From assembly GCA_902725215.1 (NCBI GenBank), contig CACUVI010000028.1:175872-239871 (forward strand): 64,000 nucleotides of DNA, written 5' to 3'. The stretch is from Rhodospirillaceae bacterium LM-1 (GTDB lineage: Bacteria > Pseudomonadota > Alphaproteobacteria > Rhodospirillales > WMHbin7). Below the pieces are notes generated by a model. It searched no databases, was not told where the DNA came from, and saw only the letters and a list, made by a program, of their open reading frames with translations. A program made the position numbers and the translations under genes. Positions 24,392-32,700 of this stretch are shown here, piece after piece (within the stretch, counting starts at the first letter, position 1; every line of letters starts with the position of its first letter).

Positions 24392-25003
24392 ATGAGAAAG
24401 ACCCTCGTCGCCATTTTGGCGACCCTAGCCACAAGCCTAAGCGCCGCGCCTGTCAAGGCGGAAACATTCTTTATGGGCACGGGCATGCCATCCGCCATGT
24501 GCGTCGATGTTCGCGGCGGAGGAAATGACCTAATTCTGTGGAACTGTCATGGCGGCTCGAACCAGCAGGTTTCATTCAACGGCTATGGGCCTTTGATGAT
24601 GAATGGGCGCTGCGTGGAAAGCCAGGGCGAAGGACAGTCGCTGGTTGTCCAGACTTGCGATCCAAACAAGAAAAGCCAGAAGTGGGCGATGCGCGGCGGC
24701 CAAGTCAATAATGAAGAAGGCTGGTGCATGGATGTGAAGGGCCAAGCGGACCGCGCGGGTTCGCAGATCATCGCCTGGAAATGCCATGGTGGCACAAACC
24801 AGAAATTCAGGAAGGGGCAAATGCAGTCCGTGGGCAGCCTGCCAGCCGACGTCCAGCAGAAGGCTGCGGCCATAAATCAGAGGCTGGCAAGCAGCGGCGG
24901 CAATGTCGTCGCCATGGGTGGCGCCAATGTCGTCGCCATGGGCGGAGCCAATGTCATCGCCATCGGCGGCGCGAATGTCATTGCCATGGGTGGGGCAAAC
25001 TGA
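24392..25003 (+). CDS. Secreted ricin-type beta-trefoil lectin with C-terminal repeats
   Basis: A 203-residue protein with a Sec signal peptide (about residues 1-24, ending PVKAE) and one ricin B-type beta-trefoil domain. The three sub-domains show the Cys/QxW pattern: MCVDVRGGGNDLILWNCHGGSNQQVSF, RCVESQGEGQSLVVQTCDPNKKSQKW and WCMDVKGQADRAGSQIIAWKCHGGTNQKF. It should bind carbohydrate outside the cell or in the periplasm. The C-terminus is an unusual run of five GGANVxAx units (see repeat). It may be translationally coupled to the next gene. Confidence 0.85.
   Translation: MRKTLVAILATLATSLSAAPVKAETFFMGTGMPSAMCVDVRGGGNDLILWNCHGGSNQQVSFNGYGPLMMNGRCVESQGEGQSLVVQTCDPNKKSQKWAMRGGQVNNEEGWCMDVKGQADRAGSQIIAWKCHGGTNQKFRKGQMQSVGSLPADVQQKAAAINQRLASSGGNVVAMGGANVVAMGGANVIAIGGANVIAMGGAN
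24897..25001 (+). repeat. 24-base tandem repeat coding GGANVVAM units
   Basis: About four and a half copies of a 24-base unit encode the octapeptide GGxNV(V/I)A(M/I) at the end of the lectin. The protein repeats are better conserved than third positions, so selection on the peptide is likely. The hydrophobic/glycine pattern suggests a beta-roll or an assembly tail. Confidence 0.8.
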
Positions 25004-25389
25004 CCGCCCCGCAACGGCATGGCTGGAAATCTTGGGCGAAGGGTCTTGGACTCTTCGCCCTTGCCTTCCTGGCCGCGGGCGAGGCGTGTCTAGCCTCTGA
25101 ACCATACTGCACGGGGCGCATCATCGGCGGCGAAGAGCAAGCGCTTGATCTTGCGCTGGCGGCCTACAAAAAGAATCCGACGGTTGCCATTCCAGAGCAA
25201 TGTCTGATCTTTGTTGCCGTGCCCCAGGCGTCAAGACGACATTTCCTGATCGATGTGCGCGAGAAACATGACGAAACCTGCGGCGGCGATCCGTCCGTTT
25301 CGCCGCGCGTTCTTTCCATCACGGTTGATCGGTTTTTGGGTTGCGCCAGCTATTCCGCGCCGGGCGCATCATCCTTCGCGCGCCCTTAA
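25000..25389 (+). CDS. Predicted exported small protein, start uncertain
   Basis: A reading frame with a clear signal sequence (KSWAKGLGLFALAFLAAGEACLAS, cleavage near ASEPYC) and a mature part of about 95 residues with five Cys. There is no in-frame ATG, GTG or TTG near the signal peptide. A CTG at 25000 overlaps the lectin stop as CTGA, so an unusual start coupled to the lectin is the best reading; the only upstream ATG in frame (24724) would read through the lectin gene out of frame. Function unknown. Confidence 0.5.
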   Translation: MTAPQRHGWKSWAKGLGLFALAFLAAGEACLASEPYCTGRIIGGEEQALDLALAAYKKNPTVAIPEQCLIFVAVPQASRRHFLIDVREKHDETCGGDPSVSPRVLSITVDRFLGCASYSAPGASSFARP

Positions 25390-25523
25390 TCCCGGTCCCA
25401 ATGATCGCGGTAGGTTTCGCCGTTGTCGCCATCCCCGCCCTGCTGCCCCTTCTTGAATCCGCGATAGGCGAAAAAGCCGATCACCAACAAGATAATTGCC
25501 GTGCCAACCAGTCCTGAATCCAT
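25386..25523 (-). CDS. Tiny single-pass membrane protein (45 residues)
   Basis: The frame reads MDSGLVGTAIILLVIGFFAY, a transmembrane helix, then RGFKKGQQGG and an acidic tail ending HWDRD. GAGGG lies about 5 bases upstream of the ATG. The stop overlaps the convergent gene's stop by 4 bases. A copy of the cluster palindrome lies 77 bases upstream. Function unknown; the layout (N-out helix, short charged tail) is like small regulatory membrane peptides. Confidence 0.6.
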   Translation of the reverse strand: MDSGLVGTAIILLVIGFFAYRGFKKGQQGGDGDNGETYRDHWDRD

Positions 25524-25600
25524 GGCCGCCCTCGTTGCTTCAGTCCACGGCCATTCGCCGTGAGTCGCATTGCTGATAGCAGATCGGCGAAACCACCGAT

Positions 25601-25616
25601 CCTCTCATTTGGGAGG
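25601..25616. promoter_or_regulatory. Cluster palindrome, site 3
   Basis: CCTCTCATTTGGGAGG (one imperfect pair in the arms) overlaps the last codons of the LuxR-type gene and lies upstream of the tiny membrane protein gene on the same strand. A TATCAG hexamer follows about 22 bases on. Confidence 0.5.
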
Positions 25617-26324
25617 GATGGCGACAGCCTCACCTGATCGCAACGGCATTGCCATTCCAAGAATCAGGCGGACCAACTCGGTCTGACGATTGGCGCCCGT
25701 CTTCTCGAAAATTTGCTTTAGGTGCCATCTGGCAGTGCTGACATTGATCGCCATCAACTTGGCGGCCTCTTCCGGAGATCGTCCATCGACAAGATGGCGA
25801 ACTAGGCGCAACTCGGTCGGCGTCAGGTCGAAGGTTCGCGCAACAGCTTCCCAAGCGATGGTGCCGATGTGATTTGGATCGCGGATAAAGGCAGCCACTT
25901 GTCCAGAGCCGGGCTGCTTCTGGCCAGCCAGGATCGGCAAATGAGATATGGTGATGGGGTAGGGCAGCTTCTCGGACGGTCTGGAGATCGTCAGCGTGGA
26001 CTGCTGCTGGCCGACGGATGGGGCATGGGGGCCGCGTAGAAGATGCTGCAAGGCCCGGTCCTCATCGGCCTTTGCGGCGCGCAGGCGCCCGCCACCGTCC
26101 AGCCGCAATCCGTCGCAGCAAGCAAGAATCTCATCCGCCTGTTGATTGACGTAAACGGCTCTTGAATCGGCGAAGACGACGACGCCAACGCCTAGAAGAT
26201 CTAAAAGAGAATTCCAGCGCCCATGATCCTCAGATGTTGAGCCTTGACGTGGCGTGACGTTGTGCTGACATGTGAGACATTCTTGACCGTTCCCGTGATC
26301 GGCATCATCCATGATGCTCTCCAA
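25605..26324 (-). CDS. LuxR-family transcription regulator with PAS-like sensor
   Basis: A 239-residue regulator. The N-terminal half reads as a PAS-like domain (SLLDLLGVGVVVFADSRAVYVNQQADEIL). The C-terminal LuxR helix-turn-helix spans about residues 170-230 (FDLTPTELRLVRHLVDGRSPEEAAKLM...VSTARWHLKQIFEKTGANRQTEL). Four Cys in the N-terminal part might bind a ligand or metal. It sits in the middle of the accessory cluster with shared palindromes and is the natural candidate regulator. The 227 bases upstream are AT-rich with no gene. Confidence 0.88.
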   Translation of the reverse strand: MESIMDDADHGNGQECLTCQHNVTPRQGSTSEDHGRWNSLLDLLGVGVVVFADSRAVYVNQQADEILACCDGLRLDGGGRLRAAKADEDRALQHLLRGPHAPSVGQQQSTLTISRPSEKLPYPITISHLPILAGQKQPGSGQVAAFIRDPNHIGTIAWEAVARTFDLTPTELRLVRHLVDGRSPEEAAKLMAINVSTARWHLKQIFEKTGANRQTELVRLILGMAMPLRSGEAVAIPPK

Positions 26325-26551
26325 TTGAAGCCTTTCCGTTGTTGCGTTTGGAAGGCGTGCCTTTATGCCAATAAATTGCGGTAAAATTAAGGTATTAAAT
26401 GGCGGTTATATGGCTCGTATCTACTTGATTTCAGGGAAGAGATCGGCTAGTTAGCAAGTGGAAAAGCCGCACTGATTATAAGGATATGCACCCTCTCGAC
26501 GAGCACTTTCTCAAGGACGCCGCCTTGGTTTGACGCGCGGCGGTTCGGCGA

Positions 26552-26965
26552 TCAGAAGCGAGAGGTCTTGAACTTCCAGTCCTTGAATTCATCCTTGTAG
26601 AAGCAGAAACCCTCGCCGGGCGAACTGTCGTTCAACCCTCCCCGCAATGACTCGCTTGGGGCATGCGCGTTGAAGACAACGGTAATTCTGACATCTGCTT
26701 TTACTGGCCAGCAGGGTTCGGCAACTTTGCCGTAGAATAACTGCATTTCGGTAATTGGCCCGATTTTGACGCCGGAAACGTCCACCAACACATCCTTGAC
26801 TCCGCCGCCATACAGTTTGTTGGTGGCGCGATAGTAAGGCCCAAATTCGCCCTGGATCGATTTGATGACTTCGTCTTCCGAGATCTTAGGCAGCCTATCC
26901 CCAAAGCACCCGGCGAGAGCAATGGCGGCCAGCGACAGCAAAGCATGCTTTTTCCAAGTGTACAC
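26552..26965 (-). CDS. Predicted lipoprotein, paralogue of 22760-23176
   Basis: A 137-residue lipoprotein with lipobox IALAGC at about residue 20 and mature FGDRLPKISEDEVIKSIQGEF. The shared segments with the first copy are GGGVKDVLVDVSGVKIGPITEMQL, KVAEPCWPVKADVRI, SLRGGLN and EGFCFYKDEFKDWKF; overall identity by eye is about half. Both genes face into the cluster and both have a palindrome upstream, suggesting a duplication that kept its control region. Function unknown. Confidence 0.75.
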   Translation of the reverse strand: MYTWKKHALLSLAAIALAGCFGDRLPKISEDEVIKSIQGEFGPYYRATNKLYGGGVKDVLVDVSGVKIGPITEMQLFYGKVAEPCWPVKADVRITVVFNAHAPSESLRGGLNDSSPGEGFCFYKDEFKDWKFKTSRF

Positions 26966-27037
26966 TTTTCTTCTCCCTCAACATCGCGGCAACCATCCAA
27001 TATGGTTGCAGATTAGACCAAAGGCCCAAGCCCTCAG

Positions 27038-27053
27038 CCCCTCAAATGGGGGG
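27038..27053. promoter_or_regulatory. Cluster palindrome, site 4
   Basis: CCCCTCAAATGGGGGG lies between the divergent lipoprotein (start 26965, -) and 5'-nucleotidase (start 27106, +). Candidate -10 hexamers lie about 20 bases away on both sides (TCTAAT on the minus strand, TACTTT on the plus strand), so it may serve both genes. Confidence 0.55.
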
Positions 27054-27105
27054 GGCGCAGGGGGCGTGCTTCATACTTTAAATAGCTGGAGACAAGGGGG
27101 ATTCG

Positions 27106-28638
27106 ATGAAACAGGCGCACACCATCCGATTTAAGCTTCCGTCCATCGCCATTTTTTTAGCTCTCCTTCTCGCCGTAACAGCGGCGCAGGCTGAAAGCGG
27201 GAAGATCACTTTTCTGCACATCAATGATGTTTACGAATTTCAGCCAGGAGAAAAATATGGCGGCCTGGCGGCGCTGAAGACGCTTATCCGCGAGGAGAAG
27301 GCGCGCGATCCGCAGGCCTTGGTGACTTTCGGCGGCGATCTTCTCTCTCCCTCCGTCGCGTCCAGCGTGACGCAAGGAAGCCATCTGATCGAATTTTTCA
27401 ACCGGATGGACATTTCTGCCGCCACGCTCGGCAATCACGAATTCGATTTCGGGGCCGAGGTTCTTCGGCAAAGAATGAAAGACTCCCGTTTTCCCTGGGT
27501 GGTCAGCAATGTTTTAGAGAAGGACGGAAAACCCTTCGCCAATGCCGAGCCGCTGCGGCTTATTGACGTCGGCGGCGTCAAGGTGGGTTTTTTCGGCCTG
27601 CTGACGAGCGAAACGGCGCATATGTCGGCCGGGGCGGGACAAACCAACTTTCTGCCCGAGGTCGAGACGGCAAGAAAGGCGGTTGCTGACTTGCGCGAAA
27701 TGGGAGCCAACCTAGTCGTTGCCTTAACCCATTTGGACCTGGATGAAGACCGCAGGCTGCTGCGCGAGGTGGCGGGCATCGATCTTGTTCTGGGGGGGCA
27801 TGATCACAACACCGTTGCATTGGAAGAAGACGGCGTGCTCATTGTGAAGGCGGGCGAGAATGCCAGCCATCTGGCCGTGGTCGAACTGTCGGTCGAATTG
27901 CAAAACGGGAAGGATGGCAAGACGACGGCGAAGATTCGTCCCGCCAATTGGAGCTTTCGCAGCACAAAAGGGGTCGGCGCGGATGGCGAGGTCGGCGCTC
28001 TGGCCCAGAAATACGACGCCGAGTTGAATGGCGCGCTGGGGCAGCCTTTGGCAACGCTGCAATCGTCGCTGGACAGCCGCGAGGAAATGGTCCGAAGCCG
28101 CGAGACCGCCATTGGCAATTTGATGGCCGACGCCTTGCGCTCTTCCTTGAAAGCGGATGCCGGGCTGATCAACGGCGGCAGCCTTCGCGGCAACCGTCTG
28201 TATGAGCAAGGCTATGCCTTTTCGCGGGCGGATGTTCTTAGGGAATTTCCCTTCCGCAATGCCGCCGTCCTGATCGAAGTGACCGGCAGCGATCTGCTGG
28301 CGGCCCTTGAGGCGGGCGTCGCCAAAGCGCCCGCAAAGGCCGGACGCTTTCCCCAGGTTTCAGGAATCGGCTTTTCCTACAATCTTGCCGCCGAGCCGGG
28401 CAAGCGCCTGCGCAATGTCAAAGTCGCTGGCAAGCCGATTGTTTCAACCGCCCGCTACCGACTGGCGACGAACAGTTATCTCGCCGATGGCGGAGACGGC
28501 TATGCGGCCCTCAAGAAGGGGCGGATGCTGGTCGATCGGATGTCGGCGCCAATTCTGACGACCCTGGTGATCGATTACCTTGCGAAGGCGGGCGCCGTTT
28601 CAGCTTCCGTCGAGGGGAGAATTGTCGAAGCGCAGTAG
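27106..28638 (+). CDS. Periplasmic 5'-nucleotidase/UDP-sugar hydrolase (UshA-like)
   Basis: A 510-residue protein with a Sec signal peptide ending near AAQAES. The metallophosphatase domain shows the motifs FLHINDVYEF, FGGDLLSPS, LGNHEFDFG, THLDLDEDRR and GGHDHNT that bind two metal ions. The C-terminal nucleotide-binding domain (about residues 320-480) includes ETAIGNLMADALR, NGGSLR and NSYLADGGDGYAALK. It hydrolyses external nucleotides or related esters to recover phosphate and nucleosides. UshA itself is slightly longer; a different substrate is possible. Confidence 0.92.
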   Translation: MKQAHTIRFKLPSIAIFLALLLAVTAAQAESGKITFLHINDVYEFQPGEKYGGLAALKTLIREEKARDPQALVTFGGDLLSPSVASSVTQGSHLIEFFNRMDISAATLGNHEFDFGAEVLRQRMKDSRFPWVVSNVLEKDGKPFANAEPLRLIDVGGVKVGFFGLLTSETAHMSAGAGQTNFLPEVETARKAVADLREMGANLVVALTHLDLDEDRRLLREVAGIDLVLGGHDHNTVALEEDGVLIVKAGENASHLAVVELSVELQNGKDGKTTAKIRPANWSFRSTKGVGADGEVGALAQKYDAELNGALGQPLATLQSSLDSREEMVRSRETAIGNLMADALRSSLKADAGLINGGSLRGNRLYEQGYAFSRADVLREFPFRNAAVLIEVTGSDLLAALEAGVAKAPAKAGRFPQVSGIGFSYNLAAEPGKRLRNVKVAGKPIVSTARYRLATNSYLADGGDGYAALKKGRMLVDRMSAPILTTLVIDYLAKAGAVSASVEGRIVEAQ

Positions 28639-28696
28639 CGGATGGCGACGCCAAGCTAGGCGCCGATACGACAAACAATATGGAGAGGCTGGATCA

Positions 28697-29164
28697 TCAC
28701 TCGGCGGGCGCATGGGCAAGAAGATAGGCCACGCCCGCGGCGGTCACGCTGACCATGATCACCCAGGTTGCGGGAACGAACACGCCGGCCTTGGCTTCCA
28801 AGGCGCAGATGTTTGGCTTCTGCGGATGGTAGACCACTTCCGGTTCCGGCGTGGCGAGCAACGCTCGCATCTTTTCTTCCGCCTTCTCCAAAGTCATCGG
28901 CAGCAGCGACCCAAAAAGAATGTTCTTTCCGGTCCAGTCTTGTCCATTTGCCGTGAAACGATAGGAAACAGCGACCGAATAGAATTTCCCCCCATTGACA
29001 CTGCTTTCAACGACCTGCGCCGTGTCCAGACGTCCCTTCGTCCGCGGCCAGGACCGGGCGCGAATGGCGCGGCCAAGGTCGCGCACAAGTCGGTAGGCCT
29101 GTATCGCAAGGGTTATGCAAACGCCTGCGATGGTGAATGCCCCAAAAACGGCGGATGTATCCAT
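28697..29164 (-). CDS. DUF3592-like membrane protein
   Basis: A 155-residue protein with an N-terminal helix (VFGAFTIAGVCITLAIQAYRL), a beta-rich soluble domain (GRLDTAQVVES...YSVAVSYRFTANGQDWTGKNILFG and EVVYHPQKP) and a C-terminal membrane helix (ATWVIMVSVTAAGVAYLLA). The central part matches DUF3592. Start at 29164 is preferred over 29212 because it precedes the membrane helix directly. Function unknown. Confidence 0.75.
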   Translation of the reverse strand: MDTSAVFGAFTIAGVCITLAIQAYRLVRDLGRAIRARSWPRTKGRLDTAQVVESSVNGGKFYSVAVSYRFTANGQDWTGKNILFGSLLPMTLEKAEEKMRALLATPEPEVVYHPQKPNICALEAKAGVFVPATWVIMVSVTAAGVAYLLAHAPAE

Positions 29165-29220
29165 TAACTTTCCCGTTGGCGAGTTCGCGAGCAAGAAGAC
29201 ACCACGGCCCATTGTCGGTC

Positions 29221-29238
29221 CCCCCGCAAATACGGGGG
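29221..29238. promoter_or_regulatory. Cluster palindrome, site 5
   Basis: CCCCCGCAAATACGGGGG lies 57 bases upstream of the DUF3592 gene on the minus strand and at the left edge of the long giant-gene leader. No convincing -10 is seen. Confidence 0.5.
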
Positions 29239-29770
29239 AGCGACTGAGGTGGGCGCTTCGCAGTCAGATGCATTTATCCACAGATATTCACATCCCCCTT
29301 TTCCAGACCAGAAAACCATAAATTCTGTAAGGGAAAGTAAAATGGCGCGGCGTTTCGTTTAGTGATCGATAATTATAAGTTCAGAAATAAAATCAATATG
29401 CAGATCAGAGAATAATATAAAATAATATGGCAATTATAATTAGGGCTGCATCTCACATGATACAGGGCGTCACATCTAAAGTTATGCTCAGGGCAATATA
29501 GACGCTATTATATAAATTATATTAATTGCAGGTATGTTTGGTTGGCGCCCTCCTTGAATTTGATCTTGCTGTGACGGCGATCACAGATGAAAATTCGACG
29601 TAACTATATCAAATGCGATGGATATTAATTGAGCGATAAGATAGTTTACGCTTTATCAAGGGTCTGCGGCGCATTGTCGCTGGAACTAAAGACCCAAAAG
29701 CGCTTGAGGGGAAAATAGGGGGCGCCGGTTCCATCGAGCCGGGGCGATTTTCGTTTTCGGGAGACGGAAC
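29239..29770 (+). promoter_or_regulatory. Long AT-rich leader of the giant RTX-type gene
   Basis: About 530 bases without a gene, markedly AT-rich from 29280 to 29660 (runs such as AATAATATAAAATAATATGG). It contains a consensus CRP/FNR-type site at 29570-29585. The length suggests several regulators or nucleoid-protein silencing of the large gene. Confidence 0.6.
29570..29585. promoter_or_regulatory. CRP/FNR-family binding site, consensus match
   Basis: TGTGACGGCGATCACA matches TGTGA-N6-TCACA exactly, 185 bases before the giant gene start. In alphaproteobacteria it could bind a CRP homologue; FNR-type sites have TTGAT arms instead. Confidence 0.65.
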
Positions 29771-32700
29771 ATGTTGGACTCGGGAAAGCTGGCGGCAAGC
29801 GGATCGACCGCCTCGCAAGCGAGCGGTTCAGCTTCACAGGCAAACCCAGACGGCGCTTTGGCGCCCGACATTGTGCTCGAGGCCGCCGCCGCCCAGGGGT
29901 TGGTGGTGCCTGCGGGTTTCGTGCTGACCGAAGCCGATTTCGTCCGCAAGGGTCCCGATCTGCTTCTGATCGGTCCCGACGGCAAGACGATTCTTATCCG
30001 CGATTATTTTACTTCCGAAGACGCTCCCGATCTTCTTAGCGTCGATGGCGCTTTCATTCCCGGCGACTTGGCGCTGAAGCTGGCGGGGCCGTTGGCGCCC
30101 GGCGAATATGCGCAGGCGGGCGCCGCCAAAGCCGCCCAACAGGCGATCGGGCGGGCCGATACGCTGAACGGCGATGTGAACGTGGTTCATGCCGATGGCA
30201 GCAAGGGCGTCTTGCACAAGGGCGATCCGGTCTTTCAGGGCGATGTGCTGCAGACGGTGAAGGGCGCCACGGTGGGGCTGGTCTTTATGGATGGCACCAC
30301 GCTGGGTCTGGGGTCGAACGGCCGCTTGGTTTTGGATCAGATGGTCTATGATCCCAGCACGCAAACCGGCAAGTCGGCATTTTCGCTGGTGCAGGGCAGT
30401 TTCTCTTTCGTCTCGGGCCAGATCGCCAAATCCTCGCCCGATGCCGCCACGCTAAGGACGCCGGTGGCCACCATCGGCATTCGCGGCACCATGGTGGCGG
30501 GCAGCTTTTCCCCGGAAACCGGCTTGACCACGGCGCTGCTGCCGGAAGGAAGCAGCACGGGCGAATTTTCCATCACCACGGCGTCGGGCACCACCACCAA
30601 CAACCAAAGTTTCGGCGCTGTGCATGTGTCGAACTTCTTTTCGGTGCCCTCGAATGTGGTGCTGGTCAGCCAGGGCCAGATCGTCAACAGCTTCAAGGAA
30701 GTGTTGAGCGCGGTGGCCAGCAGCAACGCCACGTCGGCCGCCAAGGCGTCGGCGGATCAAATCTTGATGCAGGTCTTCCAGCAACAAGGGGCGCAGCAGC
30801 AAGGCGGCGCTCAGCAGCAGGGCGCTCAACAACAAGGCGCGCAGCAGCCTGGCGCTCAGGAAGGCCAACAGCAGCAAGGCCAGCAACAAGGTGGCGCTCA
30901 ACAACAGGGCGCCCAGGAAGGCCAGCAGCAGCAAGGCCAGCAGCAGGGTGGGACAGCGCCATCTGGGACCGTGGAAGGTCTGTTTCAAGGCCAGGGACAG
31001 GGCGGCAGCACATTGGCCCAAGGCGTCGATGCTAAATTCGCGGCTGCGGCGCAGGCGGCCATTCTGAATGCGGTTTCCGAAGGCAAGCCGGTGGCGGCGG
31101 CGCTGATGGCCGCCATGGCGGCCTCGCAGGCCTTTGGCGAAGCCAAGGCGCAGGGTGCTTCCACCGAACAGGCCTTGTCGGCGGCGGCCAATGTGGCGAA
31201 TCAAACCGGCGTGCTGACGGGAACGACCTTCACCAACTCGCCCGGAACTGGGCATCAGCAGCAGCAAGGCGCTGGCCAATCGCAGACGCAGGGGCAATCG
31301 CAGCAGCAAAACCAAGCACAGCAAAGCGCCGATCAGGCAGCGGCGCAGCAGCAGGCCGCTCAGCAACAGGCCGCTCAGCATCAGGCCGCGCAACAGGCGG
31401 CGCATCAGGCGGCGCAACAGGCGGCGGCGCAACAGGCGGCACAGCAAGCCGCAGCCCAGTTGGCGGCGCAACAAGCGGCGGCGCAATTGGCTGCCCAGCA
31501 ATTGGCCGCCCAGCAATTGGCCGCCCAGCAACTGGCAGCCCAACAATTGGCCGCCCAGCAGGCGGCGGCCCAGCAAGCAGCCGAGGCTTCCGCAGCAGCC
31601 GCAGCGGCGGCTGCTGCAGCGGCAGCAGCGGCGGCAGCAGCGGCAGCAGCGCAGCAAACGGCTTCGAACACTTATGCAGGCACGGCGGTCGATGGCTATA
31701 TTTCCGGCGCCACGGTGTTCCTTGACCTGGATGGTGACGCCGTTCTGGACGCTGGCGAGGAGTGGACGACCACCGATTCGTCGGGCGGGTTCTCGTTCAG
31801 CAGCACCGATTCGTCGGGCACTCTGGTGGTGATGGGTGGCACCGACGTTTCGACCAATCAGGCCTTTACTGGCATTCTGAAGGCTGACTCGTCCGCTTCG
31901 GTCGTGACGCCCTTGACCACCATCATGGCGACCATGGTGGCCAATGGCGACGTCGCAGATGCGGCTGCCGCCCAGGCGAAGCTGGCCACCATGTTCGGCT
32001 TCGACGCCAGCGGTCTTGATCTCAATACCTACGATCCCTTCGCTTCGGCGTTGAACGACGGCACGACGCAGGCCGCAGGCGTCATGCAGGCCGCCTTGAT
32101 GATTCAGAACATGGTCAGCCAGATGAGCGCCCTGCTTGATGGCGCAGGCGGCGGCGACATCGATTCATCGGCTGCCACGGCGGCGGTGCTGAAGGCTCTG
32201 GCGGCGCAGGCGGGGTCCGCTGTCGGCGCGGCCCAGTTGACCGATGACGCCAGCGGCGGGTTCCTGGAAACGCTGATCGGCTCGGCGGTTGGCCAGCTCG
32301 GCTTGGCCGACGCCACCAGCATCAACAGCAGCCTGTCGGATGCGATCACCAACGGCGCCGCCAGCGTGCTGGCCAACATCAATCAAGCGGTTGCGACTGC
32401 GGTGACCAACAACCCTACCGGCGGCGCCGGCCTTCTGACCACCCTAAGCTCGATTGCGCGCGTGGCCCAGGGCGATGCGGCGACCGCCCTGGCCAATGTG
32501 GCGTCTGGGGCCTCCAGCGATCTCACCAGTTTTAGCAACGCTGGCAGTCTGACCGAGCAGATCACCCTGGCGGCCGACAATGTTCCGGCGATCGGCAATG
32601 TTGTCGCAGGGACGTCGGGCAACGATGTATTGACCGGAAGCGGCTGGCTGCGCGGCTTGGCGGGCAACGATACGCTGACCGGCGGGTCGGGCAACGATAC

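Noticed and set aside
30775-31665. CRISPR-like tandem repeats
   Set aside because: These are coding low-complexity repeats with no spacers. No CRISPR array or cas gene was seen in the window.
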